Notes: generated by a model not told the origin, from the sequence alone. Counted from the stretch's first letter, positions 1 through 9,041 are shown. The stretch is 64,000 bases of DNA from Anaerobacillus alkaliphilus (GCF_004116265.1 NZ_QOUX01000025.1:1-64000); one strand, 5' to 3'. Made by a program: numbers and translations.

Positions 1-107
<107 letters not shown>

Positions 108-114
108 AACTAAG

Positions 115-146
115 AAAAACACATCCGATATGGATGTGTTTTTTGT
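115..146 (+). terminator. Rho-independent terminator after 5S rRNA
   Basis: AAAAACACATCC pairs perfectly with GGATGTGTTTTT around a GATAT loop and is followed by a T-run. It begins eight bases after the 5S end and would end the rrn transcript. Confidence 0.9.
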
Positions 147-303
147 ATTTTAAATAAAAAGTTTAAAATAGGTTAGTTGGTATATGTGCATCTGCGTCTA
201 CTAGTAACGCTCTGAAGCAGGCTTCCTCGATGCAAAGCTGCACGGAGTTAATCAAGGAAGTATCTCAGGATGTGAACGAGATCAGTAGCTTCGTTGCTAG
301 GTA

Positions 304-336
304 GAAAAACACATCCGATATGGGTGTGTTTTTTTT
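304..336 (+). terminator. Second copy of the rrn terminator
   Basis: AAAAACACATCC...GGGTGTGTTTTTTTT repeats the terminator at 115-146 with one wobble change (GGATG to GGGTG). It is part of the tandem duplication and remains a plausible terminator. Confidence 0.7.
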
Positions 337-660
337 GTGTTTTAAATAAAAAGTTTAAAATAGTTTAGCTGGTTTATGTGCATCTGCGTCTACTAGTAAC
401 GCTCTGAAGCAGGCTTCCTCGATGCAAAGCTGCACGGAGTTAATCAAGGAAGTATCTCAGGATGTGAACGAGATCAGTAGCTTTCCTGAGTCTACGAGAT
501 ATGCTCCAAAATAGTATGATGCCCCACTTTTCCAATTACCGTTTCAAAGTTTAACAAGATGTTTTTCTCATACATAAAAGACCACTATACAATCAACCTT
601 TTTCCTTATAAGATGTTTATAATTGGAAATAAACTCTTTGAAAAAAGGAAGGGTGTAAGA

Positions 661-1353
661 GTGGAAGCAACAATATTAGTAGTGGATGATGAAGAAAAAA
701 TCATTTCAATCATTGAAAATTACCTTGTACAAGAAGGATATCGTGTGTACACAGCAAAAGATGGCCTTACAGCAATAGAAATAATGAAAGCAAGAACAGT
801 AGATTTATTAGTTCTTGATTGGATGATGCCACAAATGACTGGAATTGAGGTTTGTAGAAAGATACGAGATTTTTCAGATGTCCCAATCTTTTTTTTGACA
901 GCAAAATCTGAGGAAATCGATAAATTGCTAGGTTTAGAGATTGGCGCGGATGACTACATTACAAAGCCTTTTTCAGTTCGGGAACTAGCTGCGAGAGTAC
1001 GAATTGTCTTGAGGCGAGTTCAAAAAAGTATTGATAATAAACCTTCCCAAGTTATTACCATACATAACTATATTGAAATTGATATGGAGCGCTACATAGT
1101 TAAAATCGATCAAGTAGAAGTAACATTGACACCGACAGAGTTTAAATTACTTGCGACACTTGCGAAAAATCCTGGAAGAGTATATAGCAGGCTGCAACTA
1201 TTAGAACAGGCTCTTGGTGAGGAGTATTTAGGTTATGAGCGTTCAATTGATACACATATTCGAAACCTAAGAAAGAAAATTGAAGTAGATGCCAATGATC
1301 CGCAAATTGTAATGACTGTCTTTGGAGTGGGATATAAGGTAAGGGAGATTTAA
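661..1353 (+). CDS. Two-component response regulator, OmpR/PhoB family
   Basis: A 230-residue OmpR-type regulator: N-terminal receiver with acidic pocket (VVDDEE), phosphoacceptor Asp53 (LVLDWMMP), Thr80 and Lys102 (TKPFS), then a C-terminal winged helix ending in VFGVGYKVREI. The frame is open further upstream, but the receiver fold begins at the GTG at 661, which has an AAGGAAGGG ribosome site at the right distance, so that start is chosen. It is followed five bases later by its histidine kinase and then by an ABC exporter, the usual arrangement for systems that sense envelope stress or antimicrobial peptides and induce the adjacent transporter. The signal is unknown. Confidence 0.92.
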   Translation: MEATILVVDDEEKIISIIENYLVQEGYRVYTAKDGLTAIEIMKARTVDLLVLDWMMPQMTGIEVCRKIRDFSDVPIFFLTAKSEEIDKLLGLEIGADDYITKPFSVRELAARVRIVLRRVQKSIDNKPSQVITIHNYIEIDMERYIVKIDQVEVTLTPTEFKLLATLAKNPGRVYSRLQLLEQALGEEYLGYERSIDTHIRNLRKKIEVDANDPQIVMTVFGVGYKVREI

Positions 1354-1358
1354 AAAGT

Positions 1359-2351
1359 ATGGGCAGAAAAAGAAGAGACATAATCTTTTATTTTATCATT
1401 GTAGTTTTATCACTTTTAGTAGCGTTTTATATTGGTCGAATTTCAGGATTGCACCCAATACTCGCTACGAGTTTTTTTATCATGTTAGTTATTACTGTCA
1501 TGCTTAGTATCTACCTTTATATTTTATGGAGAGAACGATTGAACACAACAGTCGTTGACCAAATCAAAGCTGTCGCTGATAACCCTAATGGTATCAATAT
1601 AGCCACAGTAGACGGTTACGAGGGGATTATTCAATCGGTAAGGAAACTTCAGAGAGATTTAACTGAGGGAGAAAAGTTAAGAAATCAGATGGTGGCTGAT
1701 GTTGCTCATGAATTGCGAACGCCAATCTCCATTTTTAAGGGACAACTAGAGTCTATAGTTGAAGGAGCAATACCTTTAACTAGAGAAAGCTTATTACCAC
1801 TATTGGATGAAACCTCACGTATGTCAAAATTAATATTAGACCTAAGGCAACTAAGTCTTGCTGAAACAGGACATTTAAAGCTTGAGAGAACCTGGGTGCA
1901 TTTTGATAATATGATGGAGGAGATTATCTCAATTTTAGATGTGGAAGCAGAGGAAAAGGAAATTAGGTTAAAACTAGTAGGTGCCACCAATTCTGAAGTC
2001 TATTGTGATTTAGCTAGATTGAAACAAGTATTTATCAATTTGATCGGAAATGCGATTCGCTACACAGCAACAAACGGGAATGTGGAAGTACATATAAAAA
2101 AGCTAGAAGATACTGTTGAAATATCGATCATAGATAATGGACAAGGCATACCAATTGAATACCTTCCATATATTTTTCAGAGATTTTATCGAATTGAGGA
2201 ATCGCGTAGTCGTGATTATGGTGGAATGGGACTAGGGCTTGCGATTGCAAAAGAATTTGTTGTGGCTCATGGTGGAGAGATTACTGTCGACAGCGAGTTA
2301 GAAGTGGGAACAACTTTTTTAGTACAATTACCGATATTTCCGTTATCTTGA
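1359..2351 (+). CDS. Sensor histidine kinase, two TM segments with minimal extracellular loop
   Basis: A 330-residue membrane kinase. Two hydrophobic segments (about residues 8-26 and 35-54) are joined by only a few residues, so it lacks a sizeable external sensor domain, as in intramembrane-sensing kinases. A linker leads to a HisKA domain with His117 in VAHELRTP, then a HATPase domain with N box (NLIGNAIRYT), G1 (DNGQGIP), F box (FQRFYR) and G2 (GGMGLGLAIAK). The stop codon is followed ~80 bases later by the ABC ATPase gene. Phosphotransfer to the upstream regulator is inferred from adjacency. The kinase may sense transporter activity rather than a free ligand, but that is not shown here. 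Confidence 0.9.
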   Translation: MGRKRRDIIFYFIIVVLSLLVAFYIGRISGLHPILATSFFIMLVITVMLSIYLYILWRERLNTTVVDQIKAVADNPNGINIATVDGYEGIIQSVRKLQRDLTEGEKLRNQMVADVAHELRTPISIFKGQLESIVEGAIPLTRESLLPLLDETSRMSKLILDLRQLSLAETGHLKLERTWVHFDNMMEEIISILDVEAEEKEIRLKLVGATNSEVYCDLARLKQVFINLIGNAIRYTATNGNVEVHIKKLEDTVEISIIDNGQGIPIEYLPYIFQRFYRIEESRSRDYGGMGLGLAIAKEFVVAHGGEITVDSELEVGTTFLVQLPIFPLS

Positions 2352-2432
2352 CAAAATCTTAACATCTTCTTGAAAAGATCTAGAAATCAATTTAGTAAAT
2401 TAAATTCAAAGAAGTGTTAGGAGGAGTAAAAT

Positions 2433-3152
2433 ATGAAATTAGTTGAAGTAAACAATCTTAAAAAGATATTTGATAATGGGGAGCAAAAGGTAGAGGTATT
2501 AAAGGGGATTACAACGAGCATAGATGAAGGTCAAATTGTTGCCATTATGGGTCCCTCTGGATGTGGGAAAACAACACTTTTAAACACTGTCTCCGGAATT
2601 GATACGATTTCTGCGGGTGAAGTCTTTATTAATGGAGTAAATCTTCATAAGATTAAAGCGGAGAAGAGAGATGAATTTCGAGCGAATGCTATGGGATTTG
2701 TGTTCCAATCCTATAACTTGATACCTGTTTTAACTGCTGTAGAAAATGTCGAATTGCCTTTACTCTGTCAGGGGATGTCAGGAAAGCTAGCTAGAAAAAA
2801 AGCAGAAGCTGCGTTAGTTCGTGTTGGCTTGAAAGAACGAAAAAATCATCGGCCAAGTGAATTGTCAGGAGGACAACAACAGCGAGTTGCTTTAGCTAGA
2901 GCGATTGTCAATGAGCCAAAGGTGGTTTGGGCAGATGAACCTACAGGAGCTCTTGACCGTGAGACTACAGAGATGGTCCTAGATTTGATTGACCACTTAA
3001 ATCGGGTTGATGGGATTACCTTTGTCATTGTTACTCATGATCCAAAGGTAGCTGAGAGAGCTCATAGAATACTTTATATGGATAGTGGAGTTATTATTCA
3101 GGAACGAACAAGTAAGACACGTCCTATTTACTCTGAAAGGAGAGAGGACTAA
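2433..3152 (+). CDS. ABC transporter ATP-binding protein, MacB/LolD/BceA type
   Basis: A 239-residue ATPase with Walker A GPSGCGKTT, Q-loop FVFQSYNLIP, signature LSGGQQQRVALARA, Walker B VVWADEPTGALD and H-loop VTHD. The sequence type (MGFVFQSYNL, TEMVLDLI) is that of ATPases that partner FtsX-like permeases. A strong GGAGG lies ahead of ATG 2433. Its last base overlaps the ATG of the permease (3152), implying translational coupling. Together with the upstream kinase and regulator it forms a four-gene module typical of peptide or lipid exporters in Firmicutes. The substrate is unknown. Confidence 0.92.
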   Translation: MKLVEVNNLKKIFDNGEQKVEVLKGITTSIDEGQIVAIMGPSGCGKTTLLNTVSGIDTISAGEVFINGVNLHKIKAEKRDEFRANAMGFVFQSYNLIPVLTAVENVELPLLCQGMSGKLARKKAEAALVRVGLKERKNHRPSELSGGQQQRVALARAIVNEPKVVWADEPTGALDRETTEMVLDLIDHLNRVDGITFVIVTHDPKVAERAHRILYMDSGVIIQERTSKTRPIYSERRED

Positions 3153-5888
3153 TGTTTGCTTACGTTGCGATTACTGTAGCAGCCTGTCTGATATTAAGTA
3201 CAATTGTTACTGCGAAAAAATATCCGCACTTACGAAAAATGGCGATGCGAAATTTAGTGATTCATAAACAAACAACTTTATTAACAGTTGTTGGAGCGAT
3301 GGTAGGTACTGCTCTAATAACGACTTCGTTACTTATTGATCATTCAATTTCTAGAAGTGTGGAACGTGTTTATGAGGAACAGCTAGGAGATATTGTTGGA
3401 GACGTACCTGCCATTGGTCAAACCATGCTATCAAAACCTTATTTTCAGGCAGAAGATCTTCAACAATTAAAGCTAGATAACCAGCGCCAAGATTGGCCAG
3501 TGGCGGATTTGTTACCTATTGTAAGTGAAGAAATGCTACTTATGAAGGTAGATCAAAATAACAACCCAGTAATTCTTAGTCCAAAAACCTATGTAGTAGG
3601 AGTCGGTAGTCATTCTGATGAACGCATCAATTTTTCAGTAAAAAATAATCAGATCATTCTTTCAGAGAGAACAGCTGCAATACTAGAGGTAATCGAAGGA
3701 GATCAGGTTATTGTTGTCGATAAACAAAAACAGTGGCATACGTTTACTGTTAATCAGGTAGTTCCAGAACAGGGGATAACTGGCTATAGAGGAACAAATA
3801 GAGCAACTTCTACAGCAATTGTATCTTTAGAAACAGCAAGATCATTAGTTGGAATGGAGGAAGCCGGTTATACAAATGTCCTGACAACTAAGTTTCCAAC
3901 TCGTGGAAAGGTAGAATATTACCATTCGTATTCTCCTGGTGGTAACTGGGATACGGTACCTGTAGCTATTTATACAAGTAATGAATTAGAAAAGAGTTCG
4001 AAGCTGCTACCTATTTTTACAATTTCAAGCATTACAGCAATCATCATCGGGATGGCTTTAATTACAAATGTGTTTAAAATGGTAGCTGAAGAGCGTCGCA
4101 AAGAATTCGGTATCCTTAGAGCAATTGGGTTAAGTGAACAAGATTTGAGCCGACTCTTAAAAATAGAGGGTAGTATTTATGCTATTTTGTCTGGGTGCAT
4201 TGGGATGGCATTTGGGATCGGGCTAGCCTATTTTCTCGTATTAAAAATACGTGAAATTCTCTCAACGGCTGTTGAGTATAGTAGTGGATTAAATATTCGC
4301 TATGAATTTTCGATAGATGTGCTAACGTTGTTGACAGGATTTTCAATAGGGCTTCTTATCGTTTACTTATGTATTGCTATTATTTCAAGAAAAGCTGTCA
4401 AGATTTCTATTGTAAATGCGTTAGCTGTAACTGGTGGAGAAGGATTTAGAGCAGGTAAGAATAACAAATTTTTTCCGGTAAGAATTGTTCTGACAGCTGT
4501 GTTGTTAATGTCTACGATCAGTTTATTTATTTTTACAAAATCAACAATGTATATTGAGGCGGTTAGAAACAGTGCTATACAGCCTTTAATAAACTTGGCA
4601 GTGAGTCTAGCCCTATTATTACTGCTCGTTTGTATTTTTATCATCGGGATGCCGATAATTTTCAGCATGGTAAAAACTTTATTTCGGCCCTTTCCAAAAT
4701 TAAATGGAGTTCTAAACTTATCGTTTCGACATCCTGAGGTAAACCCAGCTAGAACTAGTATGTTAATCTTTATGTTTTCGTTGGTACTATTTTTAACGAG
4801 TTTTTCAGGTGTATTTAGTAAGACAATGGAAAGTCACTTTAGTTCTTTTAACAAAGATAGTGCAACAGCTGGATATGACCTCTTGGCGAAAAAATATATC
4901 TGGAACCTGGGAGAAAGAGGAACTTGAGAAGATATTAGTAACTTCGAATTATATAGATGAGAAAAGAATTAACGAGATCTCGTTAATTTCACAAGCTCAT
5001 GTAGAGGAATTTTATGACATAGTAAATGGAATAGATGAAGCATTTGCTAATGCGAATACTATTACTCTTTTACAACGGGATGGTCATTTTAACAGCGATC
5101 GGGAGGTTTGGCAGGCTGTTGCGGAGGACCAAAGCTTGGTTATTGTTTCAGAGTTTCGTTTAGATCGAGATATAAGGCCTGGAGATACAGTAACTCTCGG
5201 TAATAGTCAGAAAAGAGTCGTGGCTGTTGCCAAGTACGAAGGGGATAGCTATGAGTTCCCAACCTCATATGGAATGTGGGTAAGTGATAAGGCCCTTTCT
5301 GAATTTGTTTCCGATGAGCGCCTTATTACGAAGACGGTTTTATTAAAAGTCGATAAAGCCTATTCTCTAGCTGACACTGCAAAAAGTATAGAAAAAGAGT
5401 TTACATTAAACAACATTTATCCGCTCATAAATCCTACTGAAATGGCTGTAGTTAACAGTTCATTTATATTGATGTTCTTCTCGCTATTCGAAGGCTTTAA
5501 TGCATTAGCTACAATTATAGGGATTGTAGGATTAATGATTGTTATGATTAGGGTTATTCGAGAGCGACGTCAACAAATTGGAATGCTTCGAGCAATCGGC
5601 ATTAGTCCAAAGCTTATTTACTGGAGCTATTTAATTGAAGGCGCTGTGATTGCGGTTATTGGTATTACAATCGGTATCGTAGTTGGGGCTTATGGTGGCG
5701 ACATGATGCTTCAGTCTTTAATGAACGACGCTAATGAGGAAATAGAGAGGATTGAAGTAATTTTTCCCTATGTAAAAATTGCAGTTTATTATCTTGGCTC
5801 GCTTTTTTTAACATTGCTACTCATCGCATTGCCAGCTAGAGCAACAATGAAGCTATCACCTGCTGAAGCGACTAGGTATATAAGTTAA
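3152..5888 (+). pseudogene. FtsX-like ABC permease, interrupted by a one-base frameshift
   Basis: Two overlapping reading frames (3152-4927 and a frame ending at 5888) together encode a ~911-residue FtsX-type permease. The first part has an N-terminal TM anchor, an extracellular domain and one FtsX block (EERRKEFGILRAIGLS). The second has the C-terminal FtsX block (RERRQQIGMLRAIGIS) with three more TM segments. The frames join at an A6 run (4889-4894): with five A's the product reads ...DLLAKNISGTWEKEEL... without interruption. One extra A therefore breaks the gene. Possible causes are a true mutation, a homopolymer sequencing error, or transcriptional slippage on the A-run that restores some full-length protein. 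Codon use and conservation continue unchanged across the join, so the lesion is recent or artefactual. Confidence 0.8.
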
Positions 5889-5933
5889 TAGATTAGATGT
5901 GTTAAATAAATGATTAATTAAGGGGGACTGTCA

Positions 5934-6485
5934 GTGACTATACTTGAGGCATTTGAAACTAATAGGCTTGTGTTACGTGAGCTTGTCGAAAATGATTTAG
6001 AAGATATTTATCAATTATAATCGAATCAAGAAGTAGTGAAGTATTTAACTTGGGGACCAAGTGATAAAAAACAAACAGAAAAGAGCCTTAAGAAGCAAAT
6101 TGCCATGCAGCAAGATGGAGATAGAAAAATCTTTGTTCTAGCAGTTGTTCTGAAAGAGACAAGTGTAGTCATTGGGAATGCTTTGTTTATGGTTCAAGAT
6201 GATGATTTTGAAACAGCTGAAATAGGGTATTTCCTTCATTCGAGTTATTGGAAGATGGGCTTGGGGAAAGAAGTAGTCGATGGTTTGGTTGAATTAGGTT
6301 TTCGTAGGTTTGGGATGCATCGTATATTTGCAATTTGTGATACTGAAAATACGGGCTCTGTTAAAATTCTTCAAAAGTCAGGCTTTCGCTTAGAGGGGCA
6401 TTTTCTTAAAAATTTGAAGGTAAAAGGAGAATGGCGTAATAACTATTTATTTGCTCTGCTAAGTGAAGAGTATTTTAGGGGCTGA
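5934..6485 (+). pseudogene. GNAT N-acetyltransferase (RimJ/RimL type) with internal stop codon
   Basis: From GTG 5934, behind an AAGGGGGA ribosome site, the frame reads as a RimJ-like acetyltransferase (FETNRLVLRELVENDLEDIYQL), meets TAA at 6018-6020, and resumes in the same frame as SNQEVVKYLTWGPSDKK through to 6485. Family members have Tyr or a similar residue at the stop position (one base from TAT or TAC), so this is a single nonsense change after codon 28. The rest of the GNAT fold, including the acetyl-CoA loop region (GYFLHSSYWKMGLGKEVV) and ENTGSVKILQKSGF, is intact. A shorter product from an internal GTG (6036) would lack the first strand and helix. It is not a selenocysteine case because the stop is TAA. 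Confidence 0.75.
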
Positions 6486-6550
6486 GGGAGTTTGGGCTGG
6501 TTGGGGATGTAAAAAATGAGGGGGGGGGCGGCAGAAACCAGCTACTTATT

Positions 6551-6914
6551 GTAAGAAGTTATAAAAAACGTGATCGATTCGGCTGGAATCGATGATGGAT
6601 CTGTAAGAAGTTGTAAAAAACGTGATCGATTCGGCTGGAATCGATGATGGATCTGTAAGAAGTTGTAAAAAACGTGATCGATTCGGCTGGAATCGATGAT
6701 GGATCTGTAAGAAGTTGTAAAAAACGTGATCGATTCGGCTGGAATCGATGATGGATCTGTAAGAAGTTGTAAAAAACGTGATTGAATCGGCTGGAATCGA
6801 TGATGGATCTGTAAGAAGTTGTAAAAAACGTGATCGATTCGGTGGGAAACGATGATGGATCTGTAAGAAGTTGTAAAAACCGTGGTCGATTCGGTGGGAA
6901 ACGATGATGGATCT
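6551..6914 (+). repeat. Tandem array, 7 copies of a 52-bp unit
   Basis: GTAAGAAGTTGTAAAAAACG recurs at 6551, 6603, 6655, 6707, 6759, 6811 and 6863, exactly every 52 bases. Most units contain ATCGATTC-GGCTG-GAATCGAT, an 8-bp perfect hairpin. The last units are altered (GGTGGGAAACG), and one has ATTGAATC in the left arm. The open frame seen on the minus strand here is a by-product of the repeat. The array lies between the GNAT remnant and the terminator of the FrnE-like gene. A second array with the same period lies near 43.5-44.06 kb. Confidence 0.95.
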
Positions 6915-6934
6915 CTCAAATCTCCTACACCACC

Positions 6935-6970
6935 AAAAAAAGCCTATACCCTCATTCAGGGGTATAGGCC
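6935..6970 (-). terminator. Rho-independent terminator of the FrnE-like gene
   Basis: GCCTATACC (6942-6950) pairs with GGTATAGGC (6961-6969). On the minus strand the stem is followed by a run of seven T's (6941-6935). It lies 18 bases past the stop of the minus-strand gene ending at 6989. Confidence 0.88.
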
Positions 6971-6988
6971 TTCATACTTCAATTTTTT

Positions 6989-7687
6989 TTACTTCTTCGG
7001 TATTTCGCAACCAGTCTCGTCACAAACTGCGCCTTCCATGTCACCGCCAGCGTTCAAGCCTTCTTCATCAATAATCTGCTGTAAAGACTGAACAAATGTC
7101 TCAGTTGGTTGTGCGCCTGTAATTGCGTACTTTTTATTAACTAGGAAAAACGGGATACTACGAATGCCGTATTGGCTAGCTTCTTCTTCATCGTGACGAA
7201 CGTCGTCGGCCATTGCATTACTAGCTAGCACAGCAGATACCTCATCACGGTCCAAACCAACTTCCACAGCTAACTTTATCAAAGTCTCGTGGTCTCCGAT
7301 ATGCTTTGACTCTGTGTAAAATGCACGGAGAAGTCGTTCAGTCATTTCCTTCATTAACCCTTTGGTCTTAGCAAACATCGTCAAACGGTGTGCATCGAAA
7401 GTATTCGTTAATATCATCGTGTCAAAATTAAATTCCAAGCCCTCACTTGCTGCGGTCCGCGCCATATTACCACAGTTGGCTTTTGCTTGTTCAAGGCTCA
7501 TCCCATATTTTTTAGACAATTTCTCATATATATTATAGTTTACATCGCGCTCAACATGGGGGTCTAACTCAAAACAACGGTAAACTACCTCAATTGGGTG
7601 ATCAATCTTCTTTAGGGCATCCTCCAGACGCCTCTTGCCAATATAGCAAAATGGTCACGCAAAATCTGTCCACATTTCAATAATCAT
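6989..7687 (-). CDS. FrnE/DsbA-family oxidoreductase, probable selenoprotein (UGA at first catalytic Cys)
   Basis: Read on the minus strand from ATG 7687 (GGAGG at correct spacing), the frame gives a 232-residue FrnE-type DsbA protein: MIIEMWTDFA-UGA-PFCYIGKRRLEDAL..., continuing through KKYGMSLEQA, NTFDAHRL and the cis-Pro region SIPFFLVNKKY to a C-terminal CX4C (Cys222, Cys227). The only stop is TGA at 7655-7657 (codon 11), where family members have the first Cys of CPFC. Reading it as selenocysteine gives UPFC. Starting 22 nt after the UGA, GGCGTC-TGGAG-GATGCC (7632-7616) forms a 6-bp hairpin; its 5-nt loop begins 28 nt after UGA and has G at position 2, matching the bacterial SECIS pattern. 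Without readthrough only a truncated protein from TTG 7519 would remain. The alternative is a point nonsense mutation, but its exact position and the hairpin argue against it. No sel genes are in the window. Confidence 0.82.
7616..7632 (-). promoter_or_regulatory. Candidate bacterial SECIS hairpin
   Basis: On the minus strand GGCGTC (7632-7627) pairs with GATGCC (7621-7616), including one G-U pair, around loop TGGAG. The loop starts 28 nt after the in-frame UGA (7657-7655). Known bSECIS elements have a short stem, a 3-14 nt loop with G in the first two positions, and lie roughly 16-37 nt after UGA. All of these are met. Confidence 0.7.
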
Positions 7688-7716
7688 TTTATTACCTCCA
7701 TTCTTATTCCTACAAC

Positions 7717-7731
7717 ACTAGTATACCTAGT
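7717..7731 (-). promoter_or_regulatory. Palindrome upstream of the FrnE-like gene, possible operator
   Basis: ACTAG-TATAC-CTAGT is an inverted repeat about 30 bases before the start codon. On the minus strand it includes TATACT, a fair -10 sequence. An operator over a promoter is plausible, but the -35 is weak and no regulator is assigned. Confidence 0.35.
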
Positions 7732-8036
7732 ATGACCTTTTGTTGACTAATTAAATGCCTAGATTTCCTTCGAAGATAAAAGGGTATGATAAAACCAACC
7801 AATACTTGGATTAGGAGAATCCTTTAAAATTAATACCTAATCTGTTATCCTACCAAGAAGAGTCTTTTTAGGTAGGTTGTTTTCGCAAAGGTTGTTGTTT
7901 TTCAAATAAGCAGCATAGGCATTGCACAAAGTTTGGCGGGCATCTTTTCTAACCTCTAAACTGATAATCGTAATTGCCACAAATTTTACGAAAAGAGCCT
8001 TTAGGAAAAAGGCAATTCAGATAGGGGGTACTAAGA
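7732..8036. other. Intergenic region between divergent genes, with two hairpins
   Basis: With the leader just before it (7688-7731), this gap holds no convincing gene. It has two possible hairpins: GATTAGG (near 7810) with CCTAATC (near 7845), and CCTACC (near 7850) with GGTAGG (near 7875) followed by TTGTTTT, which looks like a weak terminator or attenuator ahead of the UPF0316 gene. A frame open from 7922 is only the upstream extension of that gene and has no ribosome site. Confidence 0.5.
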
Positions 8037-8575
8037 TGATTGACTTTATTCTAGAGAATGCGGTTGGAATGATCGTAATCATATTAGCGATTAACATTGT
8101 CTATGTGACATTGTTTACAATTCGAATGATTTTCACATTAAAGGGACAACGGTATTTTGCCGCTTTAACAAGTATTGTAGAAGTAATCATTTATATTATT
8201 GGTTTAGGATTAGTGTTGGATAATCTTGACCGTGTCGAGAATTTAATTGCTTATGCAATAGGTTATTCAATTGGTGTTTTAGTAGGAATGAAAATTGAGG
8301 AGAAACTAGCCTTAGGATACATTACTGTTAATGTAATTACGAAAGAATACGAGCCAGATATTCCGAATGCGCTTCGAGACAAAGGGTATGGCGTAACGAA
8401 TTGGGTAGCACACGGGCGCGAAGGTGAACGCTTGATGATGGAAATTTTAACATCAAGAAAGTCAGAAAAAGCCCTATATAAAACAATTAAAGAATTAGAT
8501 CCAAAAGCATTTATTATCTCACATGAGCCAAAAACCTTCTTCGGTGGGTTCTGGGTTAAAGGAATTCGGAGGTAA
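8037..8575 (+). CDS. yebE: UPF0316/DUF2179 membrane protein (YebE family)
   Basis: A 179-residue membrane protein starting at ATG 8037 behind an AGGGGG site; the frame is open upstream but the extension is not family-like. Three hydrophobic segments (about 7-29, 36-56 and 62-82) precede a soluble DUF2179-like domain ([35 protein letters not shown]-type strand, [14 protein letters not shown]). In B. subtilis the homologue lies just before the purine operon, and the same order is kept here. Its 3' end carries the ribosome binding site of the next gene, so the two are translationally linked. The molecular role of the family is not established. Confidence 0.87.
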
Positions 8576-8582
8576 GAAAGAC

Positions 8583-8786
8583 GTGGAAAAGAAATTAAAA
8601 AAGAAAAAATTCGTCGTTGAAACAGGTGAAACAATCTCGCAATGTCTTGATCGGATGGCATTAGAAGGATATACTCCGGTACGAAGAATGGAAGAGCCTG
8701 TCTTTCATGAAGTGAAATTGGATGGCAAGCTTGAAACGGTAGTAAAAGAGCAAAAAATCGTTTTTGAAGGGAAGTTGAACGACTAA
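8583..8786 (+). CDS. yebG: NETI motif-containing protein (YebG family)
   Basis: A 67-residue basic protein. GTG 8583 lies ten bases after GGAGG embedded in the end of the preceding gene, giving MEKKLKKKKFVVETGETISQ. It has the conserved family core ETGETISQCLDRMALEGYTPVRRMEEPVF; the name-giving NETI tetrad is GETI here. The longer frame upstream overlaps the UPF0316 gene and is not used. The position between the UPF0316 gene and purE matches B. subtilis. Function unknown. Confidence 0.83.
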   Translation: MEKKLKKKKFVVETGETISQCLDRMALEGYTPVRRMEEPVFHEVKLDGKLETVVKEQKIVFEGKLND

Positions 8787-8830
8787 AAACGAACGATGGA
8801 ATAAGTTGTTAGAAAAAACGTTCGAATTTC
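8785..8830 (+). promoter_or_regulatory. PurBox pair (PurR operator) of the purine operon
   Basis: AAAAACGAACGAT (8785-8797) and the inverted AACGTTCGAATTT (about 8818-8830) match the PurBox consensus AWWWCCGAACWWT on opposite strands, with CGAAC cores about 30 bases apart, the usual PurR geometry. They directly precede the -35, so PurR repression relieved by PRPP is expected. Confidence 0.8.
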
Positions 8831-8831
8831 G

Positions 8832-8861
8832 TTGACAAATCTTCTGACAAACTGCTAAGAT
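8832..8861 (+). promoter_or_regulatory. Sigma-A promoter of the purine operon
   Basis: TTGACA (8832-8837) is followed after 18 bases by TAAGAT (8856-8861), with TAAAAT just downstream as an alternative -10. It abuts the PurBox pair and lies ~30 bases before the riboswitch. Confidence 0.7.
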
Positions 8862-8891
8862 TAAAATGGATAAACAACGTGATCATAATAC

Positions 8892-8966
8892 TTTCTTCAT
8901 ATAATGTTGGGGATATGGCCCAGAAGTTTCTACCTAACGACCTTAAATCGTTAGACTATGAAGGAA
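8892..8966 (+). promoter_or_regulatory. Purine (guanine) riboswitch aptamer
   Basis: The classic purine-riboswitch aptamer: P1 strand CTTCATATAAT, ATATGG, GTTTCTACC, CCTTAAATCG and the closing GACTATGAAG. The specificity base, in GAC-TATG, is C, which pairs with guanine or hypoxanthine (adenine riboswitches have U). It sits between the pur promoter and the purE terminator. Confidence 0.93.
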
Positions 8967-9041
8967 AGCAACTATACTTGTAGTACTTAGGGCCTTTAAT
9001 TAAATGTTTGATTAAAACCACTAGGAGCCTACTACATTTTT

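Noticed and set aside
4886-4900. Programmed -1 frameshift in the FtsX permease
   Set aside because: The downstream frame needs +1 (loss of one A); a -1 slip on the A-run gives the wrong frame. Mutation, sequencing error or transcript slippage remain.
6018-6020. Recoding of the stop in the GNAT gene
   Set aside because: The codon is TAA at a non-redox position; selenocysteine uses UGA. A nonsense mutation is simpler.
6542-6919. Open frame on the minus strand with repeated peptide
   Set aside because: It is the translation of the 52-bp array; the 52-base period shifts frame between units, there is no ribosome site and it overlaps the terminator of the FrnE-like gene.
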